Positions 25,991 to 36,519 of a stretch of DNA of 64,000 nt are shown here, in pieces. Under the pieces are notes generated by a model. It searched no databases. It saw only the letters and a program-made list of their open reading frames with translations, and was not told where the DNA came from. The DNA comes from Paraburkholderia sp. BL10I2N1. Its GTDB lineage: Bacteria > Pseudomonadota > Gammaproteobacteria > Burkholderiales > Burkholderiaceae. The position numbers and the translations under genes were made by a program. The stretch's first letter is position 1. Each line of letters begins with the position of its first letter. The stretch covers positions 930,001 to 994,000 of the forward strand of contig NZ_SNWA01000001.1 in assembly GCF_004361815.1 (NCBI RefSeq). The letters are read 5' to 3'.

Positions 25991-26908
25991 TCAGACCACA
26001 GGGCGGTGCAACAGCACCTCGAAAACGAAACGGCTGCCGACATACGCAAGCAGCAACGCAACAAACGACGCGAGCACCCAGCGCAACGCCGCCCGACCAC
26101 GCCAGCCGGACACCTTGCGGGCAGTCAGAAGCGCGCCGAACATCAGCCACGAGAGAATCGCGAACACGGTCTTGTGATCGAGGCTGAGCGCACGATCCAC
26201 GAGCTGCTCGCTAAAGAGAATGCCCGACAGGAGCGTCAGCGTCAGCAGCACGAAGCCCGCGCCAATCAAACGGAACAGCAGCTTTTCCAGCGTCAGGAGC
26301 GGCGGCAGTGTATCGAGCCAGCTCGACAGCCAGCCGTTCCCCGCCGCCGAGCTCTGGCGTTGCAGTGCGGCGCCGCGCATCGCGTGCAGCCGGCGCTCGA
26401 CGAGCAGCATCAATACAGCGTGCAACGCCGCAATCGCGAAGAGACCGTATGCGACGTTGGCGATCAGAAAATGCAACTTGAACATCGGCGCCGCCGAATA
26501 CGGCAGCACGCGCGCGCCGTTGAACGCGAGCGGCATCAGCGACGCCACGCACGCGAGCGGCAGCACCAGCAGACGCAAGCCATCGAGCGGGAAGAAAAAG
26601 CTTTCGATCCAGTAGATGCCGGCACCAAGCCAGAACATCGCCGACAGCGCGAACGCGAACCCGAACACCATCGCGTTCTGCGGAAAGATGGTGGTGTGCA
26701 ACAGCACCCCGTGCGCCAGCAGCGCGACCAGCAGCAGCCCGCGGCCCGCCGGACTCATTCCAGAGGCCACCGACAGGCCCGCCACAGCCGACACCGGCGG
26801 CACGCTCTCGAGCACCGGGCGCACGGCGGTGTGCCGGTGCGCGCGCCACCCGGCGACGGCGAGGCTGCCGTACAGGAGAGCGGTGAGGGCATACAGTACA
26901 ATATCCAT
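25991..26908 (-). CDS. CcsA/YpjD-like cytochrome c assembly-type membrane protein
   Basis: 305 aa inner-membrane protein with about eight hydrophobic helices starting at residue 3 (MDIVLYALTALLYGSLAVAGW). The family block includes LKLHFLIANVAYGLFAIAALHAV-type helices and HKTVFAILSWLMFGALL near residue 245, with histidines in positions used for heme by CcsA relatives. It is not the full CcsA/ResC of a system II cluster, and no other cytochrome maturation gene is nearby. The YpjD/CorE-like subgroup, often encoded beside ffh, has no settled function. Divergent from ffh with 79 bp between starts. Confidence 0.87.
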   Translation of the reverse strand: MDIVLYALTALLYGSLAVAGWRAHRHTAVRPVLESVPPVSAVAGLSVASGMSPAGRGLLLVALLAHGVLLHTTIFPQNAMVFGFAFALSAMFWLGAGIYWIESFFFPLDGLRLLVLPLACVASLMPLAFNGARVLPYSAAPMFKLHFLIANVAYGLFAIAALHAVLMLLVERRLHAMRGAALQRQSSAAGNGWLSSWLDTLPPLLTLEKLLFRLIGAGFVLLTLTLLSGILFSEQLVDRALSLDHKTVFAILSWLMFGALLTARKVSGWRGRAALRWVLASFVALLLAYVGSRFVFEVLLHRPVV

Positions 26909-26987
26909 ATTCGAAGTTTACACCAGGCCCCTGCCTAGCGACGTCTCCTGCTTCGCGCTGCACGGGCCGCACTGTCCATCGCTCCCC

Positions 26988-28355
26988 ATGCTCGACAATC
27001 TGACTCAACGGATGGCGCGCGTCGTCAAGACGCTGCGCGGCGAAGCCCGGCTCACCGAGGCGAACACCCAGGAAATGCTGCGCGAAGTGCGCCTCGCGCT
27101 GCTCGAGGCCGACGTGGCGCTGCCCGTCGTGCGCGAATTCATCGCCAAGGTGAAGGAGAAGGCGCTCGGCGAGGAAGTGCTGAGCAGCCTCTCGCCAGGC
27201 CAGGCGCTCGTCGGTGTGGTGCAGCGCGAGCTGACAGCGGTCATCGGCGGCGACTACGAAGGCAAGGCGGCGGAACTGAATCTCTCCGTGACGCCGCCGG
27301 CTGTCATCCTGATGGCGGGTCTACAGGGCGCCGGCAAGACGACCACCGTCGGCAAGCTCGCCAAACTGCTGCGCGAGAAGTACAGGAAGAAAGTGCTGAC
27401 CGTGTCCTGCGACGTCTACCGCCCCGCTGCTATCGCGCAGTTGAAGACGGTGACCGAACAGGTCGGCGCGGACTTCTTCCCGTCGGAACCCGACCAGAAA
27501 CCGGTCGACATCGCGCGCGCCGCCGTCGACTGGGCGAAGCGCCACTATCACGACGTGCTGCTCGTCGATACGGCCGGGCGTCTTGGCATCGACGAACTGA
27601 TGATGCAGGAAATCGCCGCGCTGCACAGCACGTTGAAACCGGCGGAGACGCTCTTCGTCGTCGATGCGATGCTCGGTCAGGATGCCGTCAACACGGCGAA
27701 GGCGTTTAATGACGCCCTGCCGCTCACCGGGGTCGTACTGACGAAGCTCGATGGCGACTCGCGCGGTGGTGCGGCGCTATCGGTGCGCCACGTGACCGGC
27801 AAGCCGATCAAGTTCGTCGGCGTCGCGGAAAAACTCGATGGCCTCGAAATCTTCTATCCGGACCGCATGGCGAACCGGATTCTCGGCATGGGCGACATTA
27901 TGGCGCTCGTCGAGGAAGCCCAGCGCGGCGTCGATGTGCAGGCCGCGCAGAAGCTCGCCGACAAGGTCAAAAAAGGCGGCGACTTCGACCTCAACGATTT
28001 CCGCGCGCAGCTTTCGCAGATGAAGAACATGGGCGGCCTGTCGACGCTCATGGACAAACTGCCTGCCCAGTTCCAGCAGGCCGCAGCCGGCGCCGACATG
28101 AACCAGGCTGAAAAGCAGATGCGCCGCATGGAAGGCATCATCAACTCGATGACGCCGCAGGAGCGCGCCAGGCCCGAACTGATCAAGGCCACTCGCAAGC
28201 GTCGCATTGCAGCAGGCGCGGGCGTGCAGGTACAGGAAGTCAACCGCATGTTGAATCAGTACGACCAGATGCGCACGATGATGAAAAAGCTGAAGGGCGG
28301 CAACCTGCAGAAGATGATGCGCGGCATGAAAGGTATGCTCCCCGGCATGCGCTGA
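26988..28355 (+). CDS. ffh: Signal recognition particle protein Ffh (SRP54)
   Basis: 455 aa GTPase that binds signal sequences of nascent inner-membrane proteins and docks with FtsY. The N domain starts at MLDNLTQRMARVVKTLRG. G-domain motifs are GLQGAGKTTTVGKLA, DTAGR, TKLDGDSRGGAAL; the Met-rich M domain (MKNMGGLSTLMDKLP, then QMRTMMKKLKGG) ends in MKGMLPGMR. Size equals the E. coli protein. The ATG at 26988 lacks a strong ribosome site but matches the conserved start. The 4.5S RNA gene is not in this window. Confidence 0.98.
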   Translation: MLDNLTQRMARVVKTLRGEARLTEANTQEMLREVRLALLEADVALPVVREFIAKVKEKALGEEVLSSLSPGQALVGVVQRELTAVIGGDYEGKAAELNLSVTPPAVILMAGLQGAGKTTTVGKLAKLLREKYRKKVLTVSCDVYRPAAIAQLKTVTEQVGADFFPSEPDQKPVDIARAAVDWAKRHYHDVLLVDTAGRLGIDELMMQEIAALHSTLKPAETLFVVDAMLGQDAVNTAKAFNDALPLTGVVLTKLDGDSRGGAALSVRHVTGKPIKFVGVAEKLDGLEIFYPDRMANRILGMGDIMALVEEAQRGVDVQAAQKLADKVKKGGDFDLNDFRAQLSQMKNMGGLSTLMDKLPAQFQQAAAGADMNQAEKQMRRMEGIINSMTPQERARPELIKATRKRRIAAGAGVQVQEVNRMLNQYDQMRTMMKKLKGGNLQKMMRGMKGMLPGMR

Positions 28356-28511
28356 TTGCGCACCCCCGGGCGGCGCGGCGGCGGCACGTGCCCGGCGCCG
28401 CTCCGATGCGGTACGCGCGTTTTGCGACGCGCGGGCTATGCGGGTTTATGCTATACCGTGTGCCGCCGTTCTCTCCCACACTATGTATACAGTTACCGCC
28501 TGCCAGACGTC

Positions 28512-29063
28512 ATGAATCGCGAAGAAGCTCTCCACATTTTCAGCCACTCCGAAGAAATCGTTTCGGCCGGTGACGTCAGCGCGTCGATCACGCGGATGGC
28601 CAGCGCCATCGGCGCCGAAATGAGCGAGGATTTCCCGCTTGTGCTGTCGGTGATGGGCGGCGCGGCGGTGTTCACCGGCATGCTGCTGCCGCACCTCGAT
28701 TTCCCGCTCGAATTCGACTACATCCACCTGACCCGCTATCGCAACACGACCAGAGGCGGTAACGAGATGCAATGGCGCGTCGCCCCGGCGGAATCGGTGA
28801 AGGACCGGGTGGTGCTCGTGCTCGATGACATCCTCGATGAAGGCGAGACGATGGCCGCGATCCGCGACCGTATCCTCGCGATGGGCGCAAAGCGCTTCCT
28901 GAGCGCGGTGCTGTGCGAAAAGATCATCCCGAAGGCCAAGCCGCTGCACCCGGACTTCTGTGGCTTCGAAGTGCCGGATCGCTATGTGTTCGGCTGCGGG
29001 ATGGACGCGAAGGGTTACTGGCGCAATCTTCCAGCGATCCGCGCGTTGACCGAGGGCGCTTAA
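28512..29063 (+). CDS. hpt: Hypoxanthine-guanine phosphoribosyltransferase
   Basis: 183 aa purine-salvage enzyme using PRPP to convert hypoxanthine and guanine to IMP and GMP. The PRPP-binding loop is VVLVLDDILDEGETM, and VMGGAAVFTG and FDYIHLTRY are typical of bacterial HPRT. The ATG at 28512 gives the common length. The 156 bp between ffh and this start hold a GC-rich hairpin-like stretch but no gene. A strong terminator follows. Confidence 0.93.
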   Translation: MNREEALHIFSHSEEIVSAGDVSASITRMASAIGAEMSEDFPLVLSVMGGAAVFTGMLLPHLDFPLEFDYIHLTRYRNTTRGGNEMQWRVAPAESVKDRVVLVLDDILDEGETMAAIRDRILAMGAKRFLSAVLCEKIIPKAKPLHPDFCGFEVPDRYVFGCGMDAKGYWRNLPAIRALTEGA

Positions 29064-29092
29064 TACGCCTTCTTCACCGGGTAGCGCCAATG

Positions 29093-29121
29093 AAAAAGCG
29101 GCCCGCGGGCCGCTTTTTTTT
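29093..29121. terminator. Bidirectional intrinsic terminator between hpt and marC
   Basis: A perfect 26 bp palindrome (AAAAAGCGGCCCG / CGGGCCGCTTTTT, 29093-29118) with T-runs on both strands sits between two convergent genes. Confidence 0.92.
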
Positions 29122-29150
29122 ACACACTGACCGGCTGCAACCGGTTCGAA

Positions 29151-29750
29151 TCAGAGCTGATGCACGAAAGCCTTGATACCCGCCAGCATCATCTCGACTG
29201 AAATGGCCACCAGCACGAGCCCCATCAGCCGCTCGAAGGCCATCACGGTACGCTCGCCAAGCAGGGCCTGAATCCGCTCCGCCAGCAGCAACACGATCGC
29301 GCAAACGATCATCGTGACGGTCAGCGCACCGATCCACTCGAAGGTCCTGCCCGGGGCCTGCGATGTCAGCAGCATCACAGTAGCCAACGCTGATGGGCCA
29401 GCGAGCGCGGGAATCGCAAGCGGCACGATCAGCGGCTCGCCGCCTCGAACATCGCCACCGAACGGGCCGTCCGGATGCGGGAAGATCATCCGGAGCGCGA
29501 TCAGGAACAGCACGATCCCGCCACCGATCCGCAATGACAGGTCCGTGAGACTCATCATTCGCAGAAAGCGGTCGCCGACGACCATGAACACCAGCAGGAT
29601 CACAAACGCGATCACGATTTCCCGCAGAATCACGACGACCCGCCGCTTCGGAGTCACGCCCCGCAGGCAGCCGATGAACAACGGAATATTGCCGAGCGGA
29701 TCCGTGATCAGGATCAGCAGAACCGTCGCCGACAGGAAGTTGTACTCCAC
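29151..29750 (-). CDS. MarC-family integral membrane protein
   Basis: 199 aa with six predicted membrane helices. The conserved LITDPLGNIPLFIGCL near the N-terminus and PLAIPALAGPSALATVML in the middle identify the MarC/YhgN family. Despite the name there is no good evidence that MarC proteins confer multiple antibiotic resistance; transport substrate is unknown. It follows proS after 12 bp and probably shares its transcript, which ends at the terminator just downstream. Confidence 0.9.
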   Translation of the reverse strand: MEYNFLSATVLLILITDPLGNIPLFIGCLRGVTPKRRVVVILREIVIAFVILLVFMVVGDRFLRMMSLTDLSLRIGGGIVLFLIALRMIFPHPDGPFGGDVRGGEPLIVPLAIPALAGPSALATVMLLTSQAPGRTFEWIGALTVTMIVCAIVLLLAERIQALLGERTVMAFERLMGLVLVAISVEMMLAGIKAFVHQL

Positions 29751-29762
29751 CGTCCGCTCCGC

Positions 29763-31499
29763 TTAGCGGACAATCGCTGCACGAATCTTCTCCGTCACTG
29801 TGACGGCTGCGCTGTCGACCGGCAGCAGCGTCGCCTCCGTATCGCGGCGGCCCTGATACTCGACCTTACCGTCCTTCAGGCCACGATCGCCGATCACGAT
29901 CCGGTGCGGCACGCCAACGAGCTCCCAGTCGGCGAACATCACGCCGGGGCGCTCGCCGCGATCGTCAAGAATCACGTCGATGCCAGCGGCGACCAGTTCC
30001 GCGTACAGCTTGTCGGCCTGCTCGCGCACGGCTTCGCTGCGGTCATAGCCCATCGGGCACAGCACGACTTCGAACGGCGCGATCGATTCCGGCCAGATGA
30101 TGCCCTTGTCGTCGAAATTCTGTTCGATCGCGGCGCCCAGGATACGTGTGACACCGATGCCATAGCAGCCCATGATCATCGGCTGCGGCTTGCCGGATTC
30201 GTCGAGGAAGGTCGCGTTCATCGCTTCCGAGTACTTGCTGCCGAGTTGGAACACGTGGCCGACTTCAATGCCGCGGCAGATGTCGAGCACGCCCTTGCCA
30301 TCCGGCGACGGATCGCCCTTCACCACGTTGCGGATGTCCGAGACAATCGGCTCAGGCAGATCGCGGCCCCAGTTCACGCCAGTGGTGTGGAAGTCGATCT
30401 CGTTCGTGCCGACAACGAAGTCGCTCATGTTCGCCACCGTGCGGTCCGCGACCACCTTGACCGGCTTCTTCGTGCCGACCGGGCCGAGGTAGCCCGGTGG
30501 CGTGCCGAACCACTCGACGATCTCTTCTTCCGTCGCGAAACGGAATTCTTCGAGACCCGGGATCTTGTTCGCCTTGATCTCGTTCATCTCGTGATCGCCG
30601 CGCAGCATCAGCAGCCAGATGGTGGGCTCGGCGCCTTCGTTTTCCGTCGCGAGGACGATCGACTTGATCGTGCGTTCGAGCGGAATGTCGAGGTACTCGG
30701 CGACGGTTTCGCACTTGGCCTTGCCGGGCGTCGGGGTCTTGTTCATCGGCTCGGTGGGCGCCGCGCGTTGTACGATGAGCGGCAGCGCTTCTGCAGCTTC
30801 GACGTTCGCCGCAAAGTCGGAGGTGGGACAGTACGCGATTGCGTCTTCGCCGGTGTCTGCGATCACGTGAAATTCATGCGAGCCGCTGCCGCCGATCGAG
30901 CCGTTGTCGGCCGCGACTGCGCGGAAATCGAGGCCGAGGCGCGTGAAGATGCGCACGTAGGCGTCGTACATCTTCCGGTACGACTCGCGCAGACCGTCCA
31001 TGTCCTTGTCGAACGAATAGGCATCCTTCATGGTGAACTCGCGGCCGCGCATCACGCCGAAACGCGGACGGATTTCGTCGCGGAACTTCGTCTGGATCTG
31101 ATAGAAGTTCACCGGCATCTGCCGGTAGCTCTTGATCTGGTTGCGCGCAATATCGGTCACGACTTCTTCGTGCGTCGGCCCGATCACAAAATCGTTCTGC
31201 TTGCGATCCTTGAGGCGCAGCAGTTCCGGACCGTACTTCTCCCAGCGGCCCGACTCCTGCCACAGTTCGGCCGGCTGAACGGCCGGCATCAGGAGTTCGA
31301 TGGCACCTGCCCGGTTCATCTCCTCGCGCACGATGGCTTCCACCTTGCGGATCGAGCGCAGCCCGACCGGCAGGTAGTTGTAGATGCCGCCGGCGACGCG
31401 ACGGATCATGCCGGCGCGCACCATCAACTTGTGGCTGACGATTTCGGCGTCAGCGGGAGCTTCCTTCAGGGTGCCGATAAAGAAACGGGAGGCTTTCAT
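29763..31499 (-). CDS. proS: Prolyl-tRNA synthetase
   Basis: 578 aa bacterial-type class II synthetase. [15 protein letters not shown] opens it; motif 2/3 class II features ([32 protein letters not shown]) and the inserted editing domain (about residues 220-400, which clears Ala-tRNA(Pro)) are present, followed by the anticodon-binding domain. Full length for the proteobacterial form. It is divergent from rppH with a 248 bp gap. A tRNA-Pro gene lies in the same window. Confidence 0.98.
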   Translation of the reverse strand: MKASRFFIGTLKEAPADAEIVSHKLMVRAGMIRRVAGGIYNYLPVGLRSIRKVEAIVREEMNRAGAIELLMPAVQPAELWQESGRWEKYGPELLRLKDRKQNDFVIGPTHEEVVTDIARNQIKSYRQMPVNFYQIQTKFRDEIRPRFGVMRGREFTMKDAYSFDKDMDGLRESYRKMYDAYVRIFTRLGLDFRAVAADNGSIGGSGSHEFHVIADTGEDAIAYCPTSDFAANVEAAEALPLIVQRAAPTEPMNKTPTPGKAKCETVAEYLDIPLERTIKSIVLATENEGAEPTIWLLMLRGDHEMNEIKANKIPGLEEFRFATEEEIVEWFGTPPGYLGPVGTKKPVKVVADRTVANMSDFVVGTNEIDFHTTGVNWGRDLPEPIVSDIRNVVKGDPSPDGKGVLDICRGIEVGHVFQLGSKYSEAMNATFLDESGKPQPMIMGCYGIGVTRILGAAIEQNFDDKGIIWPESIAPFEVVLCPMGYDRSEAVREQADKLYAELVAAGIDVILDDRGERPGVMFADWELVGVPHRIVIGDRGLKDGKVEYQGRRDTEATLLPVDSAAVTVTEKIRAAIVR

Positions 31500-31686
31500 T
31501 CAGAATTTTCCAAAAGCGGCGGCACAATCTGAGCCGTCCAAAGAGATCAAACGGGGAATTCGCGGACCATGGCGCGGACGCGGCGGCACCATGCGCGGAC
31601 GGCTGTGCCAATCCGCAGGGTCTGATCCGGAGACTACCTCGACGACGCCCTGTTGCGGCAAATCGTTCCAATCTGGTGCGATTCGG

Positions 31687-31714
31687 TGCGTCAGGACCGT
31701 TATCTGTTTATAAT
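31687..31714 (+). promoter_or_regulatory. Putative rppH promoter
   Basis: A perfect -10 TATAAT lies at 31709-31714; the -35 is weak (TGCGTC, 31687-31692, 16 bp spacer). The predicted start lies about 27 nt before the rppH ATG. The rest of the proS-rppH gap shows no other signal. Confidence 0.5.
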
Positions 31715-31747
31715 CAAAGCAATTTTAAAGGATTCGAAGGTGGTTGT

Positions 31748-32413
31748 ATGCTGGATCGTGAAGGCTTTCGCCCGAACGTCGGCATCATCCTCTTGAACGC
31801 GCACAACGAGGTGTTTTGGGGCAAGCGGCTCCGTGAACATTCCTGGCAGTTTCCGCAAGGGGGCATCAAATATGGTGAAACCCCCGTGCAAGCGATGTAT
31901 CGGGAGTTACACGAAGAAACCGGCCTGCTTCCGGAGCACGTCAAGGTCATCGGTCGCACGCGCGACTGGTTGCGTTACGAGGTGCCGGACAAGTTCATCA
32001 AGCGTGAAGTACGCGGTCACTACCGCGGCCAGAAACAGATCTGGTTCCTTCTCCGGATGGTTGGGCGCGACTGCGATATTTGCCTGCGCGCCACCGATCA
32101 CCCGGAGTTCGATGCGTGGCGCTGGAACGAGTACTGGGTGCCGCTCGACTGTGTGATCGAGTTCAAGCGGGATGTGTATCAGTTGGCGCTGACGGAATTA
32201 TCGCGTTTTCTGCGCCGCGCGGCGCCACGTGGGGAAAAGCCAGGCGGGCATCATGCGCCGCGCTATCCCCGCATGGTAACGTCCGTGGCGGCGTCGGAAG
32301 ACTCGTCAGAGCCGCTGGTGACGGTCGAGACGTCGATTCGCACGACGATCGAAACGGATTGTGGGGAAACCGAAAGCTCCATCGTCCGCACGTCGACGTA
32401 CATGCGCGATTGA
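31748..32413 (+). CDS. rppH: RNA 5'-pyrophosphohydrolase (Nudix)
   Basis: 221 aa. The Nudix box [20 protein letters not shown] followed by TGL is complete and the N-terminal [15 protein letters not shown] with [17 protein letters not shown] is the RppH signature. RppH removes pyrophosphate from 5'-triphosphate mRNAs to trigger decay by RNase E. The E. coli protein has 176 residues; the extra ~45 here form a Ser/Thr-rich C-terminal tail without homology I can name. Start 31748 follows a good -10 element. Confidence 0.95.
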   Translation: MLDREGFRPNVGIILLNAHNEVFWGKRLREHSWQFPQGGIKYGETPVQAMYRELHEETGLLPEHVKVIGRTRDWLRYEVPDKFIKREVRGHYRGQKQIWFLLRMVGRDCDICLRATDHPEFDAWRWNEYWVPLDCVIEFKRDVYQLALTELSRFLRRAAPRGEKPGGHHAPRYPRMVTSVAASEDSSEPLVTVETSIRTTIETDCGETESSIVRTSTYMRD

Positions 32414-32421
32414 ACCCCTGT

Positions 32422-32469
32422 GCGGCAATCCGGTTGCCGCATCTGCCGGCGCGGCAACCGGATTGCCGC
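32422..32469. repeat. 19 bp perfect inverted repeat between rppH and the CNP1-like gene
   Basis: GCGGCAATCCGGTTGCCGC (32422-32440) and GCGGCAACCGGATTGCCGC (32451-32469) are exact reverse complements around a 10 bp spacer. Each arm is itself partly palindromic, so several folds are possible. There is no T-run, so it is not a standard terminator; it may stabilise the rppH mRNA 3' end or act as a protein site. Confidence 0.75.
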
Positions 32470-32492
32470 GCCGGTGTTTCGAGGAAATCATA

Positions 32493-33050
32493 TTGAAAGC
32501 ATTTGGTCTCGCCGTGGCGTGTGTCGCCACGGGCGCTCTGCTGGCTGGCTGCGCACATTCGAACACCCCCAGCAACAAGGACGACAGCGCGTTCGCCTAT
32601 CTGCTCGACAAACCGTCCACGTGGGTCGAAAACAAGGTCGACACCCTGCCGCCGTTGCCGCAGGATAGCGACCTTCTGCCGTTCGACGTGTCACAAAACA
32701 CGCCGCTGCAGTTCTCGCTCGATGCCAAATCGGTGAGCGTCGGTTCGGATGGCGTTGTGCGGTACACCGTCGTGGTGACAAGCCCGAGCGGCGCGCGCAA
32801 CGTGAACTACGAAGGCATTCGCTGCGATACCTACGAGTGGCGACTGTATGCTGGACTCAACGAGGATCACAACGGCTGGGACCGAACGGTTGCCAACGAC
32901 TTTACTCGCATCGAAAACGGCAACTTGAACGCCTATCATGCGTCGCTATATCAGGACTATTTCTGCGCGAGCAAGATCCCGTTGGGGAAAGCGAAGCAGA
33001 TCGTTGATAACGTTCGCTATCACCGCACTCAAAGCGTGCTGGTACGCTGA
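32493..33050 (+). CDS. CNP1-like lipoprotein
   Basis: 185 aa. The signal peptide ends in a lipobox ALLAGC, giving a lipid-anchored Cys near residue 20. The rest matches the CNP1-like family (TVVVTSPSGARNVNYEGIRCDTYEW, ASLYQDYFC), named after a neisserial immunogenic protein; the function is not known. The start is a TTG at 32493 preceded by GAGGAA about 8 bp away; no ATG gives the signal peptide. A terminator follows. Confidence 0.85.
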   Translation: MKAFGLAVACVATGALLAGCAHSNTPSNKDDSAFAYLLDKPSTWVENKVDTLPPLPQDSDLLPFDVSQNTPLQFSLDAKSVSVGSDGVVRYTVVVTSPSGARNVNYEGIRCDTYEWRLYAGLNEDHNGWDRTVANDFTRIENGNLNAYHASLYQDYFCASKIPLGKAKQIVDNVRYHRTQSVLVR

Positions 33051-33088
33051 AATTCAGTTGCACCGGGCACACCCCGGCTGTGGATACG

Positions 33089-33123
33089 AAAAAGCCGCTT
33101 CGATCAGTTGAAGCGGCTTTTTT
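33089..33123. terminator. Bidirectional terminator between the CNP1-like gene and proB
   Basis: AAAAAGCCGCTT (33089-33100) pairs with AAGCGGCTTTTT (33111-33122), with T-runs on both strands. It ends the lipoprotein transcript, and possibly also the proB transcript at about 107 bp past its stop. Confidence 0.88.
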
Positions 33124-33229
33124 GCGTGTGTGACGCCGTTGGTCACGCTGCCTGCGTCGCTTACCGCGTCCGAATTTCCGTCATCTGGGCTATCGCTCGG
33201 CACAAACCTCGGTAAGACGAAGGGTACGC

Positions 33230-34348
33230 TCAGACGAGCACGAGGTTGTCCCGATGGATCAATTCCGGTTCCAGCATGTAGCCAAGCACCGCCTCGATAT
33301 CACCGCTGGGCCGCCGCTGAATCAGCTTCGTTTCCGCGCTGCTGTAATTCGTCAGGCCGCGTGCCACCTCCCGTCCCGCAACGCTCAGGCAGGCAATGAC
33401 CTCACCGCGGGCGAACGCACCCTGCACGCCAACAACGCCGATCGGCAACAGACTCTTGCCTCCCGCCGTCAGCTTCTCGACGGCCCCGTCGTCGATCACG
33501 ACATGACCGCGCACCTGCAAATGGTCAGCCATCCACTGCTTGCGCGCAGCCATCCGCGCCGTGCGCGCAATCAGTTGGGTTCCAATTGCCTCACCGGATG
33601 CGAGCCGCGCGAGCACGTCGGCTTCCCGGCCGCTGGCGATGACTGTGTTTGCGCCGCTATGCGCCGCTCGCTTTGCAGCAAGAATCTTGGTCAGCATGCC
33701 GCCGCGGCCGATACTCGAACCAGCGCCGCCCGCCATCGCCTCGAGTTCAGGCGCGCCCGCGTCGGCCTGCTCAACGAGCGAGGCTGACGGATCCCTGCGT
33801 GGATCCGCGGTATACAGACCTTGCTGATCGGTGAGGATGATCAGCGCATCGCCTTCGATCAGGTTCGCGACCAGCGCCCCCAGCGTGTCGTTGTCGCCAA
33901 ACTTGATTTCGTCGGTGACGACCGTGTCGTTCTCGTTAATGATTGGCACGACACCAAGACGCAGCAGCGTAAGCAGCGTCGAACGTGCATTCAGGTAGCG
34001 TTCGCGATCGGCCAGGTCGGCATGCGTAAGCAGGATCTGCGCGGTACGGATCGAATGCTGAGCAAACCGGCTCTCATACACCTGCGCGAGCCCCATCTGC
34101 CCGACTGCGGCAGCCGCCTGCAGTTCATCAATCTCGCGCGGCCGCTTTGTCCAGCCAAGGCGTTGCATTCCTTCCGCAATCGCGCCCGAACTGACGAGCA
34201 CGACTTCCTTGCCCTGCGAGCGTAACGCGGCGATCTGCGCGGCCCAGCGGCCGATCGCCGCGTGATCGAGCCCGCGCCCGTCGTTGGTGACGAGGCTCGA
34301 GCCGACTTTCACTACAAGGCGCCGGGAATCGGCGATGACGGAACGCAT
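33230..34348 (-). CDS. proB: Glutamate 5-kinase
   Basis: 372 aa enzyme making glutamyl-5-phosphate, first step of proline synthesis, normally feedback-inhibited by proline. The amino-acid kinase domain shows [11 protein letters not shown], the [15 protein letters not shown] loop, [21 protein letters not shown] and the GRGGMLTKI loop; the C-terminal ~80 residues are a PUA domain ([17 protein letters not shown] [26 protein letters not shown]). Length is standard. It lies 84 bp after obgE. Confidence 0.97.
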   Translation of the reverse strand: MRSVIADSRRLVVKVGSSLVTNDGRGLDHAAIGRWAAQIAALRSQGKEVVLVSSGAIAEGMQRLGWTKRPREIDELQAAAAVGQMGLAQVYESRFAQHSIRTAQILLTHADLADRERYLNARSTLLTLLRLGVVPIINENDTVVTDEIKFGDNDTLGALVANLIEGDALIILTDQQGLYTADPRRDPSASLVEQADAGAPELEAMAGGAGSSIGRGGMLTKILAAKRAAHSGANTVIASGREADVLARLASGEAIGTQLIARTARMAARKQWMADHLQVRGHVVIDDGAVEKLTAGGKSLLPIGVVGVQGAFARGEVIACLSVAGREVARGLTNYSSAETKLIQRRPSGDIEAVLGYMLEPELIHRDNLVLV

Positions 34349-34432
34349 TGTGCGCGGTCTCCCAAGATAATGCGTGGTGCCTGATAACGCTCCGCGAAAC
34401 CGCGTCGCGGGAGCCTGAACGGTCAGAGGCTG

Positions 34433-35551
<1,119 letters not shown>

Positions 35552-35642
35552 TTACTCCGTCCCGTGTTTGATGCTATTTTGCCGCGCCCTTTGCGCGTTG
35601 ACCAATCGTACGAATGGCCAGCCACCGTTGCAGGCGGCAATG

Positions 35643-35673
35643 AAAAAGGCCCCGCCAACTTCGCGGGGCCTTT
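35643..35673 (-). terminator. Intrinsic terminator after rpmA
   Basis: On the minus strand AAAGGCCCCGC pairs with GCGGGGCCTTT around a 7 nt loop and ends in TTTTT. It separates rplU-rpmA from obgE, allowing abundant ribosomal protein mRNA and reduced obgE readthrough. Confidence 0.85.
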
Positions 35674-35705
35674 GTTCCGGTCCTGAAGCCCGTGCCTGAT
35701 TAAAC

Positions 35706-35969
35706 TCAGGCGGCTGCCGGGACTACGTTGACCAGATGCTTCTTGTCAGCGCCTTTCGTGGTGAACTTGACGTGGCCGTCCGTCAGCGCGAACAGGGTGT
35801 GATCCTTGCCGATACCGACGTTTTCACCCGGGTGCATACGCGTGCCGCGTTGGCGCACGATGATGCCGCCAGCGTTGATGGCCTGACCGCCGTACACTTT
35901 CACGCCGAGACGTTTCGACTCGGAGTCGCGGCCGTTCCGGGACGATCCGCCTGCCTTTTTGTGTGCCAT
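35706..35969 (-). CDS. rpmA: 50S ribosomal protein L27
   Basis: 87 aa. [20 protein letters not shown] is the canonical L27 N-terminus (no cleaved leader as in Firmicutes), followed by [20 protein letters not shown]27 reaches toward the peptidyl-transferase centre. It lies 24 bp after rplU in the same transcript. Confidence 0.98.
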   Translation of the reverse strand: MAHKKAGGSSRNGRDSESKRLGVKVYGGQAINAGGIIVRQRGTRMHPGENVGIGKDHTLFALTDGHVKFTTKGADKKHLVNVVPAAA

Positions 35970-35993
35970 GTGATTGCTCCTTGACCGGTGCGC

Positions 35994-36305
35994 TTACGCG
36001 TTGATCGCGTCGATGCGCAGTTCGGTGTAGTTCTGGCGGTGGCCGCCATGCTTCTGGTAGTGCTTCCGGCGACGCATCTTGAAGATGGTCACTTTTGCAT
36101 GACGACCTTGGGACACGACGGTAGCCTTGACGGAAGCCCCACTGACCAGCGGCGTACCGAACTTAATCGATTCGCCTTCGCCCACTGCGAGAACCTGGTC
36201 GAGCGTGATTTCAGCGTCAATGTCTGCCGGTATCTGTTCTACTTTAAGTTTTTCGCCGACAGCAACCTTATACTGCTTGCCGCCGGTTTTTATGACCGCG
36301 TACAT
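35994..36305 (-). CDS. rplU: 50S ribosomal protein L21
   Basis: 103 aa, beginning [20 protein letters not shown] with the C-terminal [19 protein letters not shown] typical of L21. Binds 23S rRNA. The start at 36305 is preferred because the canonical [12 protein letters not shown] begins there. It is the first gene after a strong promoter. Confidence 0.98.
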   Translation of the reverse strand: MYAVIKTGGKQYKVAVGEKLKVEQIPADIDAEITLDQVLAVGEGESIKFGTPLVSGASVKATVVSQGRHAKVTIFKMRRRKHYQKHGGHRQNYTELRIDAINA

Positions 36306-36359
36306 TGAGAACCTCACTCTGTATTCATTTTCCCGACGCACCACGCGCGGAAACCCGTG

Positions 36360-36388
36360 ATTATACATAGAGTTAGCTGTTCGGTCAA
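36360..36388 (-). promoter_or_regulatory. Strong sigma-70 promoter of rplU-rpmA
   Basis: On the minus strand TTGACC (36383-36388) and a perfect TATAAT (36360-36365) are separated by exactly 17 bp. The predicted start near 36353 leaves a leader of about 48 nt. Confidence 0.85.
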
Positions 36389-36519
36389 AAGCGGTTGACA
36401 ACCGGCCGGAAGGCCGCCATTCCTGGCTGAATGGCCAAACAGGCGCGGATCTCGCGGTCTGCGGCGCGGAATGGACGCGATTCGCCTTATAATTCGCGGC
36501 ACTACCCCTATTCGCCATC

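Noticed and set aside
26909..26987. 4.5S RNA near ffh
   Set aside because: Nothing with the SRP RNA fold or conserved GGAAG/AGCA motifs was seen.
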